Source: an uncultured Collinsella sp. (GTDB lineage Bacteria; Actinomycetota; Coriobacteriia; Coriobacteriales; Coriobacteriaceae). Taken from it: a stretch of 24,611 bases of DNA. The DNA is taken from the NCBI GenBank assembly GCA_934654625.1, contig CAKUGM010000022.1, positions 1 to 24,611 of the forward strand, read 5' to 3'. The translations under genes were made by a program, and so were the position numbers. Numbering within the stretch: the stretch's first letter is position 1; each line of letters begins with the position of its first letter. Shown here in pieces: positions 14,522 to 22,195 of this stretch. The notes beneath the pieces are model-generated. The model did no database searches. It was not told the DNA's origin and was given only the letters and a program-made list of their open reading frames with translations.

Positions 14522-16219
14522 ATGCTCGAGGTAAGCCATGCCACCATTTCGCTGGACGGCTCCCGCCCAGGCCAACGTGCGCTCAACGATGTTTCCTTGT
14601 GCGTTGCCCCGGGGCAGGTCGTTTCTGTGGTGGGATCCAACGGAAGCGGAAAGTCGACGCTTGCTCGCCTGATGTGCGCGGCTCTTTTGAGTGCCAAAGG
14701 GACGGTTGCTGTTGACGGGGTGGACCCCGCTATCAATGAGCGCTCCCGTCTTGAGGTGCGCCGTCTTGTGGGACTTGTTAGGCAAAACCCGCTCGATCAG
14801 ATTGTCTCGACGCTTGTGTTCGATGAGGTCGCTTTTGGTCCGCGCAACCTTGGCCTTTCCGATGCCGAGGTCCGTGACCGTGTTGAAGAAGCGTTGGAGC
14901 TTTGCGGCCTTGCAGGCTTTGAGGTGCGCGATACGACCGCTCTCTCTGGTGGCGAGCAACAGCGTTTGGCGCTTGCCGGTGTCCTTGCGATGCGTCCGCG
15001 ATATCTGGTGCTGGACGAAGCGTCTTCGATGCTTGATTCCGGCATCCGTTCCTCTTTTCGCGAGCTCATCTTGCGCCTTTCGCGCGTGAAGGGTATCGGC
15101 GTCATTCAGATTACCCATGAGCCGCTGGAGGTTCTATCGGGTGATCGCGTTGTCCTTTTACACGATGGCGGTCTGGCATGGGAGGGAGCTCCAGACGAGC
15201 TCTTGCGCTCTGGGAGCGATTTTCCTGGAGACCCGCTTCGCGATAGCCCCTTTATTGCCGCGCTGAGAGCCTCTATGCGCGTAGGCTTCGAGCCGGGTGC
15301 GATTGTTGACGCCAAGAGCGTCGAAACGTGGCTTATATCGTCTCTGAGGGCTCATTCGATTAACGAAGAGGATGTCCTTGCCGTAATAGATGCCTGCCAA
15401 GCGCAGGCGGGCACCACCGATCGAGAAGTGCCTGTCTCTGCCGACGGCATCGCAGCCGAGCATATCGTCCACGCGTACGAGCCCGGCTCGCCCGTCTTGA
15501 AGGATGTTAGTATCTCCGTGCCCAAAGGCTCGGTGACCCTTCTGGCGGGTGCGTCCGGAGGAGGCAAGTCGACGCTCTCGACGATTCTGGCCGGTCTGCT
15601 GCAGCCCGATTCGGGCAGTGTTTGCATCTGCGGAGATAGCCCGGCTCCGGGCTTGTGCGGCATGTCTTTTCAGCGTCCTGAAAATCAGCTGTTCCTCAAT
15701 TCGGCATTTGAGGAAATCGCCCTCGCTCCGCGCTGCGCTCATCTCGATTCGAAGACGGTTGACGACGTGGTGCGTAGGACGGCACGCCTTGTGGGCCTTA
15801 CCGATGAGCAGCTTGCCTGCTACCCTTATGCTCTTTCGGGCGGGCAGCGCCGACGCGTCGCTATCGCATCTGTGCTTTCGCTTGACGCGCGTGCCTATAT
15901 CTTTGACGAGCCGACGGCCGGCTTCGACGTTCAGGGACGACGCGACTTGCACCGCCTGGTACGAGACCTTGCCGGCGGCGGGGCTCCGGTTATCGTGGTG
16001 AGCCATGATTTAGAGGAATGGCTTCCGGTGGTCGATCGCGTGGCTCTTCTCTCCCATGGCAGAATACTGTGGGAATGTCCTGCTGCGGAGGCGCGCTGCC
16101 ACCTTGAGCTATTCGAGCGCGCGGGCATCAAGGCGCCAGAAAACGTCGCACTCGCCCAAGCGCTGGCTCAAGCCCTGGGCTTAGCGGGCAGGACGAAGGG
16201 GGAGAGTCATGCGCGCTAA
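14522..16219 (+). CDS. ECF transporter ATPase, EcfA1-EcfA2 fusion
   Basis: This 565-residue protein holds two complete ABC ATPase domains that power an energy-coupling-factor importer. Domain 1: Walker A GSNGSGKST (38-46), Q88, LSGGEQ (141-146), Walker B LVLDEA with E166, H199. Domain 2: GASGGGKST (343-351), Q384, LSGGQ (438-442), Walker B YIFDEP with E463, H495. A linker of about 90 residues joins them. In many Firmicutes the two ATPases are separate adjacent genes. The start is the ATG with GGGGGTGA just before it; a GTG two codons upstream is the alternative. The last 11 bases overlap ecfT. No S component is nearby, so it probably serves several S components encoded elsewhere. Confidence 0.94.
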   Translation: MLEVSHATISLDGSRPGQRALNDVSLCVAPGQVVSVVGSNGSGKSTLARLMCAALLSAKGTVAVDGVDPAINERSRLEVRRLVGLVRQNPLDQIVSTLVFDEVAFGPRNLGLSDAEVRDRVEEALELCGLAGFEVRDTTALSGGEQQRLALAGVLAMRPRYLVLDEASSMLDSGIRSSFRELILRLSRVKGIGVIQITHEPLEVLSGDRVVLLHDGGLAWEGAPDELLRSGSDFPGDPLRDSPFIAALRASMRVGFEPGAIVDAKSVETWLISSLRAHSINEEDVLAVIDACQAQAGTTDREVPVSADGIAAEHIVHAYEPGSPVLKDVSISVPKGSVTLLAGASGGGKSTLSTILAGLLQPDSGSVCICGDSPAPGLCGMSFQRPENQLFLNSAFEEIALAPRCAHLDSKTVDDVVRRTARLVGLTDEQLACYPYALSGGQRRRVAIASVLSLDARAYIFDEPTAGFDVQGRRDLHRLVRDLAGGGAPVIVVSHDLEEWLPVVDRVALLSHGRILWECPAAEARCHLELFERAGIKAPENVALAQALAQALGLAGRTKGESHAR

Positions 16220-17009
16220 TCCTCTCGGCTCATTTGTTGCTGCCGATACCCTCCTTTCTCGCGTCGATGCGCGCGTCAAGCTGCTTTTGCTCCTGGTCTT
16301 AACCATAGGGATATTCGCATGCGCAAATGCGCTGTGCATCTTTGGGTGGTTTGTGCTCCTCGCGGCTGGGATGCGCCTTGCGCGCGTTGACGGCGCATCG
16401 CTTGTTCGCGCCGTGCGCCCCGTGATCGTCATCTTGCTGTTCACGCTTCTCGCCAATGCGCTCGTGTTGGATGGACATGGCGATATCGCGTTGGCGGGTC
16501 CTTTAGGGATTAGTACCGCGGGCGCGATTCGAGGGACCTGCGCGGTGCTGCGCATTGTTTTGCTGGCGGGATTTGCCTGTGTGGTTTCGGCCTCGACGAC
16601 CCCGCCCGAAATCTCCGATGCGTGCGTGCGCCTCCTGCGTCCTTTGGGGGCGGTGGGCGTACCTGTTGCCGATATCGGGTTGGTTCTCTCCCTTGCGCTG
16701 CGCTTTATTCCCATCGTCGCCGAGGAATACGGCCGCATTCAGATGGCTCAACGTTCGCGAGGGGTTCGTTTTGACGAGGGCAGCCTCATCGAGCGCGTTC
16801 GCGTTTGGGCGTCGGTTCTCACGCCGCTGGTCGTGGGCCTTTTTCGCCGAGCGGACTGTTTGGCGGAATCCATGGCGTCTCGCTGCTATGCGGATGGCGC
16901 TTCCATCGAGATTCCCGCACGTGGCCTTCTCCGACGTGACTGGATTCTTTTGATTGCTGGTATCGTTGTGACATGTGCCATGGTGCTGATAAGCGCCGTG
17001 GCGTGTTGA
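16209..17009 (+). CDS. ecfT: ECF transporter T component (CbiQ/EcfT family)
   Basis: This 266-residue membrane protein couples the ATPases to substrate-binding S components. It has several hydrophobic helices in the first 170 residues and one near the C-terminus (about 242-264). The family's short Ala/Ser-Arg-x coupling motifs appear as SRG (183-185, in AQRSRGVRF) and SRC (224-226, in SRCYADG), on the cytosolic helices that sit in the ATPase grooves. The second motif has cysteine where glycine is usual. The ATG is preceded by GGGGGAGAG inside the ATPase gene, so the two are translationally coupled. Confidence 0.92.
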   Translation: MRANPLGSFVAADTLLSRVDARVKLLLLLVLTIGIFACANALCIFGWFVLLAAGMRLARVDGASLVRAVRPVIVILLFTLLANALVLDGHGDIALAGPLGISTAGAIRGTCAVLRIVLLAGFACVVSASTTPPEISDACVRLLRPLGAVGVPVADIGLVLSLALRFIPIVAEEYGRIQMAQRSRGVRFDEGSLIERVRVWASVLTPLVVGLFRRADCLAESMASRCYADGASIEIPARGLLRRDWILLIAGIVVTCAMVLISAVAC

Positions 17010-17035
17010 GATGACATTTGGAAAGGTGCGTCGTG

Positions 17036-17863
17036 ATGGATCGAGATGCGCAGTCGTTTGATGCTCCCGAGGTCCTGGACGGGACCATCGTCTTGCAGCT
17101 GGGCTACGATGGCTCGAACTATAGCGGGTTTGCCGAGCAGCCCGGTCAGACTACTATCGCAGGCGAGATTCGTCGTGCGGTCGAGGTCTTCTTGCGCCGT
17201 CCTATCGAGCTGACCTGTGCCGGTAGAACCGATGCCGGAGTGCATGCCGTAAGCCAATACGTGAGCTTTCCCGCGACGGCACAGGAGCTCGAGATCACGC
17301 GTTCGCGTTGGATGCGTGCACTCGTGGCGTTGCTTCCGCGCGATATCGCCGTGCGCGAGGTGTGGCATGCGGCACAGGGCTTCTCGGCGCGTTTTGACGC
17401 GCGTTCGCGCACCTATACGTATCGAATCGCCACGGGGGACGCACCTCCGCTGCTTACGCGAAGCGTGACCTGGTGGCACCGTCAGGCGCTCGACGTGGAG
17501 GCCATGCAAGCCGCTGCCCAGCGAATCCTAGGCGAACGCGACTTCAAGAGCTTTTGCAAAGCCTCTTCGGCAGAAGGAAAGCCGACGCATCGATGCGTGG
17601 TCTCTGCGGGATTTGGCTGCGAAAGCAACCTGGGAGAAGAGTGCATCACCTTCACCATCTGCGGAAACGCATTTTTGCATTCGATGGTTCGAACGATTGT
17701 GGGAACGCTTGTCGAGGTGGGCATGCATCGCCGTGAACCCGAATGGATCGATGAGGTGCTCGCGGCCTGCTCTCGCCAGGCGGCTGGCCCTACGGCACCC
17801 GCGCAGGGTCTCTGCTTTATGGCTGTCGAATACGATGAGGGCGCTCTTGTGCGAGCGGAATAA
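17036..17863 (+). CDS. truA: tRNA pseudouridine(38-40) synthase
   Basis: This 275-residue enzyme makes pseudouridine in the anticodon stem-loop (positions 38-40) of tRNAs. The catalytic aspartate is D66 in AGRTDAGVHA. Other family stretches are QLGYDGSNYSGF near the N-terminus, FSARFDARSRTYTYRI in the middle, and FLHSMVRTIVGTLVEVG near the C-terminus. The start is uncertain: GGAAAGG (17020-17026) can serve the GTG at 17033 or this ATG. Being next to the ECF genes and rplQ matches a widely conserved neighbourhood. Confidence 0.95.
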   Translation: MDRDAQSFDAPEVLDGTIVLQLGYDGSNYSGFAEQPGQTTIAGEIRRAVEVFLRRPIELTCAGRTDAGVHAVSQYVSFPATAQELEITRSRWMRALVALLPRDIAVREVWHAAQGFSARFDARSRTYTYRIATGDAPPLLTRSVTWWHRQALDVEAMQAAAQRILGERDFKSFCKASSAEGKPTHRCVVSAGFGCESNLGEECITFTICGNAFLHSMVRTIVGTLVEVGMHRREPEWIDEVLAACSRQAAGPTAPAQGLCFMAVEYDEGALVRAE

Positions 17864-18002
17864 AACCGTTCCGGCCAGAACTTCTACCGTTTAATGGTGT
17901 TGTTATTTTGCATGTGCCGCATGCGACGATGGGCGGGGGCGGCAGGATGGGTAGAGATGCTACCATCAGATGCAATTGCGATATGTATCGGAAGGTTCGC
18001 TC

Positions 18003-19061
18003 TTGGCTCGTCGCGAAACAAAACGCCCGCTTATCTCCGTCGTGATGGCGCTGCACAACGATGCCGATACCGCTGTGCGCGCAATCGAGAGCGTGCTCAA
18101 TCAGTCCTTCGAAGACCTTGAGCTGGTCATTGCGGACTGCGCATCGACCGATCGAACCCCTTCGATCTGCGAACGCTTCCATGACCGTGATATTCGCGTC
18201 GAGTATATTCACCTTGACACCGATAACATGGCGGTTGGTGCCCATACTGCACTGTGTGCCGTGCGCGGTTCCTTTGTCTTGATGCTGCGCCCCTGCGATT
18301 GGCTGGGCAGCGACCTTCTGGGCGAACTCGTGGCCTTCATTCAGGCTAATGACTTGCAGCTGGCCATTCCCGCGCAGTCGTTCGATACCTATACCGGGCG
18401 CAACCGTGAGCGTTCTTCGAGCGTAACGACTTTCAATACGATGACCTGGGAGAGCGCGGCCGATTTTCACCAGGCAGTGGGCGAGCTCTTGATGCTGGGG
18501 GTCCTTGACGACCCCTTTGGCATGGCTATCGATGCCGAGATCGTGCGCTCATCTGTTCTTGCGCACATGTCCGAAAAACCGCTCGATGGCGTTATCGCTT
18601 GCCTTGAGCGTGTGACGCGCGCGGGCGTGCTCGCGGGACACCCTTACCATGTCACAAAGAATCCTCCTGCGCCGCTTTCGTTTGATCCCGAACGCTATAC
18701 ATCGTGCGAGCGCGAGCACAACGAGCTCCTCGACCTGTTTCGTAGCTGGGGCTTCGACTTAGACGCGGAGGAGATGGAGCCGGTTTATCGCCGCTATCTG
18801 CTCGACGTCATCGGTTGTATCGACAACGCCTGCATTGGCCACAGCCCTGTTTCGTCTGTGGAGCGCACCCAGCGCGTGCAGGATATGCTCGATGACGAGA
18901 CGACGCAGCGCGCCGTGCAGATGATGAGCCATGCGGCTCGAGAGTTCGGCTGCATGTATAAGCCTATGGCCAAAAAGAACGCCGCGGCCTGCTGTATGGG
19001 GTCGAAGCTGCGCGAAATGGCGCGCATCTCGCATATCCCCTTGGGGCCGGTTATGCGCTAA
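18003..19061 (+). CDS. Glycosyltransferase family 2-like protein
   Basis: The N-terminal 100 or so residues of this 352-residue protein match the GT-A fold: ISVVMALHNDADTAVRAIESVLNQSFEDLELVIADCASTD, the nucleotide-sugar binding part. The metal-binding DxD motif, usually LDSDD-like, is replaced by LRPCDW (95-100), keeping only D99. The remaining 250 residues are soluble and match nothing I recognise. No membrane anchor is evident. The TTG start is chosen because GGAAGG (17990-17995) lies seven bases upstream; an ATG at 17970 has no ribosome binding site. It stands alone without other cell-surface sugar genes, so acceptor and role are unknown. Confidence 0.7.
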   Translation: MARRETKRPLISVVMALHNDADTAVRAIESVLNQSFEDLELVIADCASTDRTPSICERFHDRDIRVEYIHLDTDNMAVGAHTALCAVRGSFVLMLRPCDWLGSDLLGELVAFIQANDLQLAIPAQSFDTYTGRNRERSSSVTTFNTMTWESAADFHQAVGELLMLGVLDDPFGMAIDAEIVRSSVLAHMSEKPLDGVIACLERVTRAGVLAGHPYHVTKNPPAPLSFDPERYTSCEREHNELLDLFRSWGFDLDAEEMEPVYRRYLLDVIGCIDNACIGHSPVSSVERTQRVQDMLDDETTQRAVQMMSHAAREFGCMYKPMAKKNAAACCMGSKLREMARISHIPLGPVMR

Positions 19062-19094
19062 CGCTTGCTCATACGCAAATTGAGCGTTACGGGC

Positions 19095-19144
19095 TTGAAA
19101 TATTCGTTATCTTGCACATTTAGACAAAACTATGCAGTTATAAT
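19095..19144 (+). promoter_or_regulatory. Promoter/operator region of argR (tentative)
   Basis: A perfect TATAAT lies at 19139-19144, but no -35 hexamer has good spacing (TTGCAC at 19112 is 21 bases away). TTGAAATATTCG at 19095-19106 loosely resembles an ARG-box half pattern (TGAAT..ATTCA), which would fit autoregulation by ArgR. The resemblance is partial. Confidence 0.35.
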
Positions 19145-19156
19145 CATGCCTTGAAG

Positions 19157-19184
19157 ATGCACCCCTGTGGTGCATTTCTCTTTT
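19157..19184 (+). terminator. Leader hairpin with U-rich tail just before argR
   Basis: ATGCACC (19157-19163) pairs perfectly with GGTGCAT (19169-19175) around a 5-nt loop, followed by TTCTCTTTT. It lies between the -10 box and the argR start, so it may act as an attenuator in the argR leader rather than ending an upstream gene. Confidence 0.45.
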
Positions 19185-19210
19185 CAAAAACAGAGAGGAC
19201 GTGTACGGGC

Positions 19211-19648
19211 ATGGCAAAAAAACGCAACGGGCGCCAGGATGCGATTCGCGACATCGTGCGCAATCGCGATGTACGCACGCAGCGCATGCTTGTGGACGAG
19301 CTCAAGGCCGAGGGTTTCGATTGCACGCAGGCAACGGTCTCTCGCGATATCGCCGAGATGGGCCTGCGCAAGCTGCCTGAGGGCGTCTATGTGCTCGCTG
19401 AGGACCTTCATCTGCAGCGCATGGTGTCTGAGCTCGTGGTGGACGTTCACCGCGCCGATAACATGCTGATCGTCAAGGCGCAGCCGGGTACCGCGAATGG
19501 CATTGCCGCCGCAATCGACGCGGCGGAGCTGCCCGACGTGCTGGGTTCGCTTGCCGGAAACGACACCATCTTCGTTGTTTCGCAGACAGCGGAGGACTCC
19601 CAGCGCTTGGAGGCATTGCTCAAGAAGCTGAAGTGCGCGAAGAGCTAG
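19211..19648 (+). CDS. argR: Arginine repressor ArgR
   Basis: This 145-residue regulator controls arginine biosynthesis and catabolism genes as an arginine-bound hexamer. The N-terminal winged helix (about 8-60) has RQDAIRDIVRNRDVRTQRMLVDELKAEGF and the recognition helix TQATVSRDIAEMGLRK. The C-terminal oligomerisation and arginine-binding domain has GTANGIAAAID (93-103) and GNDTIFVV (116-123), where most members have GDDT. The ATG is chosen by family length; AGAGAGGA lies about 12 bases upstream, a little far. No arginine genes are adjacent in this window. Confidence 0.93.
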   Translation: MAKKRNGRQDAIRDIVRNRDVRTQRMLVDELKAEGFDCTQATVSRDIAEMGLRKLPEGVYVLAEDLHLQRMVSELVVDVHRADNMLIVKAQPGTANGIAAAIDAAELPDVLGSLAGNDTIFVVSQTAEDSQRLEALLKKLKCAKS

Positions 19649-19673
19649 CATACAGCGCGATATATAAAGGATG

Positions 19674-19710
19674 AATGGGGCGCCGGCGGTGAAGCCGACG
19701 CCCCATTTTC
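19674..19710 (+). terminator. Intrinsic terminator of argR
   Basis: AATGGGGCG (19674-19682) pairs perfectly with CGCCCCATT (19699-19707), with an inner CGGC/GCCG stem, followed by TTC and preceded by A-rich DNA. It lies 26 bases after the argR stop. Confidence 0.88.
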
Positions 19711-19769
19711 TTGAACGTGGGTATTGTCGCTTTGGCGTTTTGCCGGCGAGGCCCAGGGTGGGCGGGGTG

Positions 19770-19799
19770 AAAAAATCCCCCGGCCGAGGCCAGGGGATT
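19770..19799 (-). terminator. Intrinsic terminator of the penicillin-binding protein gene
   Basis: On the minus strand AATCCCC and GGGGATT form the outer stem with an inner GGCC-TC-GGCC, followed by six Us. It lies directly after the stop codon of the minus-strand gene, facing the argR terminator. Confidence 0.9.
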
Positions 19800-19804
19800 C
19801 AACG

Positions 19805-22006
19805 TTACCCTTGCGAAGTGTCTCCGCCCGTGCCGGGATCAGGCGTGGGCGTCGGGTCGGGGGTGGGGGTTGGTGTCGGAGTCTCGCCGCCGGAGCCACC
19901 GCCCGTACTTCCTCCGGTGCTGCCAGTGTTATCGCCCGTGCTGCCGCCCGTGTTGCCGCCGGTAGTGCCGCCGGGGACTTCGCCCTCGGTCTCGGCAGGA
20001 TCTTGCTCCTGCTCCTCCTCGTCCTCTTCGTCTTCCTCATCCTCGTCGTCCTTTGCGGCGCTGCCACCAACGAAGGTCCAAGAGGAGTTGTCCTTATAGG
20101 AGGGCGTCTCGCCCGTGGGGAAGTCTTCGCGAGCCACACCGGCGAGAACCGTGTTCATGAACTTGCGGAAGATGGGCAGGGTGATCTGTGAGTTGTGCCA
20201 ACGGGTGATTCCGGCGTTGGAGTTGGAGCGGCCGGCCCAGATGGCGACGGAGTACTGCGGGGTGTAGCCGCAGAACCAGATGTCGCTCGTGGTGTGGGCG
20301 TCACCGGCGGTACCCGTCTTGCCAGCGACGGGCTGGTTGACGGAAAGGGCACCGGAGCTGCCCGTGCCGCCCGACTGCATGACGGTCTTAAGCACGTTGG
20401 TCACAGCCTGCGCCTCGCCGGTGGTGAGCACCTGCTCGTACTTGTCCTCGTGCTTGTAGAGCGTGGCGCCGCTGCGCGAGGTGATCTCGGTCACGGCGAC
20501 GGCGTTGCGGTGCTGTCCGCCCGAGGCGAACGTCGCATACGCCTCTGCCATCTCGAGCGGGGTGATGCCGTTTGCCATCGAGCCCAGCGTAAGCGAGAGG
20601 GCGGCAGAGTCCATGCCGGCGGCCTCGGTGTCGATGCCCAGCTTGTCGCACATGGAGATGATCTTGTCGTTGCCGATGGCGACGGCTACCTGCGCATAAC
20701 CCGTATTGGACGAGACTGCCGTCGCCTGTGCGAGCGTCTTGGTGCCGTAATCGGTGCCGCCGTAGTTCTGCACGGTGTAGCCGTCGGCGATCTTCATGGG
20801 GGAGCTGCAGTTGAGCGTGATGTTGGGATTCATGCCGTCTTGGATAGCGGCGGCAAGGGTGAAGCCCTTGAAGGTAGAGCCGACCATGCGGCGCGAAGTG
20901 GCGTGGTTGATGTGGCTGTCGTTGGCGTAGTAGTCGCGGCCGCCCACCATGGCGCGGATGTAGCCGGTCTTGGGCTCGATGACGACCATGCCCACGTCGA
21001 GCTCGTCGGCACCCGCGTCGACGAGCTGCTGGACGGCTGCCTGTTCGGCTGCCTGCTGGATCGTGGGGTCGATGGTGGTCTTGATGGTCAGGCCGCCCTT
21101 GAACAGGACATCGGTGGAGAACTGCTCTTGAAGCAGGCTGCGCACGTAGTCAACGAAATAAGGATAGGCGATGGTGCCGGACTCGCTGATGCCCGAAACG
21201 TTGAGGTTGAGCTGCTCGGCCTTGGCGGCGTCCGCCTCTTCCTGCGTGATGCTTCCCAGACGCGTCATGTTGTCGAGAACCTTGTCGCGACGCGCGAGGG
21301 CACCGTCGGGGTTCACCGTGGGGTCGAGATAGGAGGGCGAGTTGGGCAGACCGATGAGCAATGCGGCCTCGGCGAGCGAGAGCTCGTTGGCGTGCTTGGA
21401 GAAGTACATCTCGCTGGCGGCCTCGATGCCGTAGGCGCCGTGGCCGTAATAGATCGTGTTGAGGTACATGGTGAGGATCTCGTCTTTAGAGAAGATCTTC
21501 TCCATCTGCATTGCGATCCAGGCTTCGCGCACCTTGCGCTCGATGGTGTTGTCGAACTGCTCTTCGGACAGAATGGTGTTGCGCACCAGCTGTTGGGTGA
21601 TGGTCGAGGCGCCCTCGGAGCGGCCGGACAGCTGGCTCATCACGGCGCGGCCGATGCCGATGAGGTCGACGCCGTTGTGCTCATAGAAGCGCTCGTCCTC
21701 AACGTCAACGGTGCCCTTGAGTACGTACTCGCTGATCTGGTCCTTGGTGACGCTTTCGCGGTTTTGCACATAGAGCATGGCGATCTGGTTGCCGTTGGCA
21801 TCCAAGATCGTGGTGGGCTCAGAGGCAAGGTAGGCGTTGGCGTCGGTGTAGTCCGGAAGATCAGAGAGCCATCGTGACACATTTCCCGCCATGCCGATGG
21901 CAAAGGCGATGCCGCAGATCAACATGAACCCGAAGAACGAGCCCAAGATGATGGGAATGGTGTGTGTCTTGGCGCGGGTGCGTGCGTGTCGCTCGCGAGG
22001 ACCCAT
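19805..22006 (-). CDS. Bifunctional class A penicillin-binding protein (transglycosylase/transpeptidase)
   Basis: This 733-residue enzyme polymerises and crosslinks peptidoglycan. A cytosolic basic N-terminus is followed by one membrane anchor (about 17-40). The GT51 domain (about 75-250) has the catalytic E103 in EDERFYEH, GASTITQQL (132-140) and RKVREAWIAMQMEK. The transpeptidase domain (about 335-620) has the nucleophile S377 in STFK, the SSN triad (432-434) and KTG (563-565). After it come an acidic stretch (DDEDEEDEEDEE, 653-664), a Gly/Thr/Ser-rich stretch and TPTPTP/PDPTPTPDP repeats. The STFK motif is followed by G rather than the usual P. The ATG at 22006 has AGGAGGTA seven bases upstream; a longer frame is disfavoured. 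Upstream, 190 bases separate it from a divergent gene. Confidence 0.95.
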   Translation of the reverse strand: MGPRERHARTRAKTHTIPIILGSFFGFMLICGIAFAIGMAGNVSRWLSDLPDYTDANAYLASEPTTILDANGNQIAMLYVQNRESVTKDQISEYVLKGTVDVEDERFYEHNGVDLIGIGRAVMSQLSGRSEGASTITQQLVRNTILSEEQFDNTIERKVREAWIAMQMEKIFSKDEILTMYLNTIYYGHGAYGIEAASEMYFSKHANELSLAEAALLIGLPNSPSYLDPTVNPDGALARRDKVLDNMTRLGSITQEEADAAKAEQLNLNVSGISESGTIAYPYFVDYVRSLLQEQFSTDVLFKGGLTIKTTIDPTIQQAAEQAAVQQLVDAGADELDVGMVVIEPKTGYIRAMVGGRDYYANDSHINHATSRRMVGSTFKGFTLAAAIQDGMNPNITLNCSSPMKIADGYTVQNYGGTDYGTKTLAQATAVSSNTGYAQVAVAIGNDKIISMCDKLGIDTEAAGMDSAALSLTLGSMANGITPLEMAEAYATFASGGQHRNAVAVTEITSRSGATLYKHEDKYEQVLTTGEAQAVTNVLKTVMQSGGTGSSGALSVNQPVAGKTGTAGDAHTTSDIWFCGYTPQYSVAIWAGRSNSNAGITRWHNSQITLPIFRKFMNTVLAGVAREDFPTGETPSYKDNSSWTFVGGSAAKDDEDEEDEEDEEEQEQDPAETEGEVPGGTTGGNTGGSTGDNTGSTGGSTGGGSGGETPTPTPTPDPTPTPDPGTGGDTSQG

Positions 22007-22195
22007 GGAGTACCTCCTGTGGATGTGACGGGGCGCGTCTGCGCTCCGAGAGCATACGGTCATGCATACTCAAACACATTAGCGCAAAGCGGCTGTACTA
22101 TCCTCGTGTATCCTTATTAGTGGTAAATTCCAGACCGACTGCATACCCCGGGCGCGGCTGCGTCGGCTTGCTTCGTACGTGATAAACAGGTGAAC

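Noticed and set aside
20195..21877. A 560-residue open frame antisense to the penicillin-binding protein
   Set aside because: Composition is Gly/Val/Asp/His-rich and lacks any domain. The opposite strand codes a complete, well-conserved enzyme.
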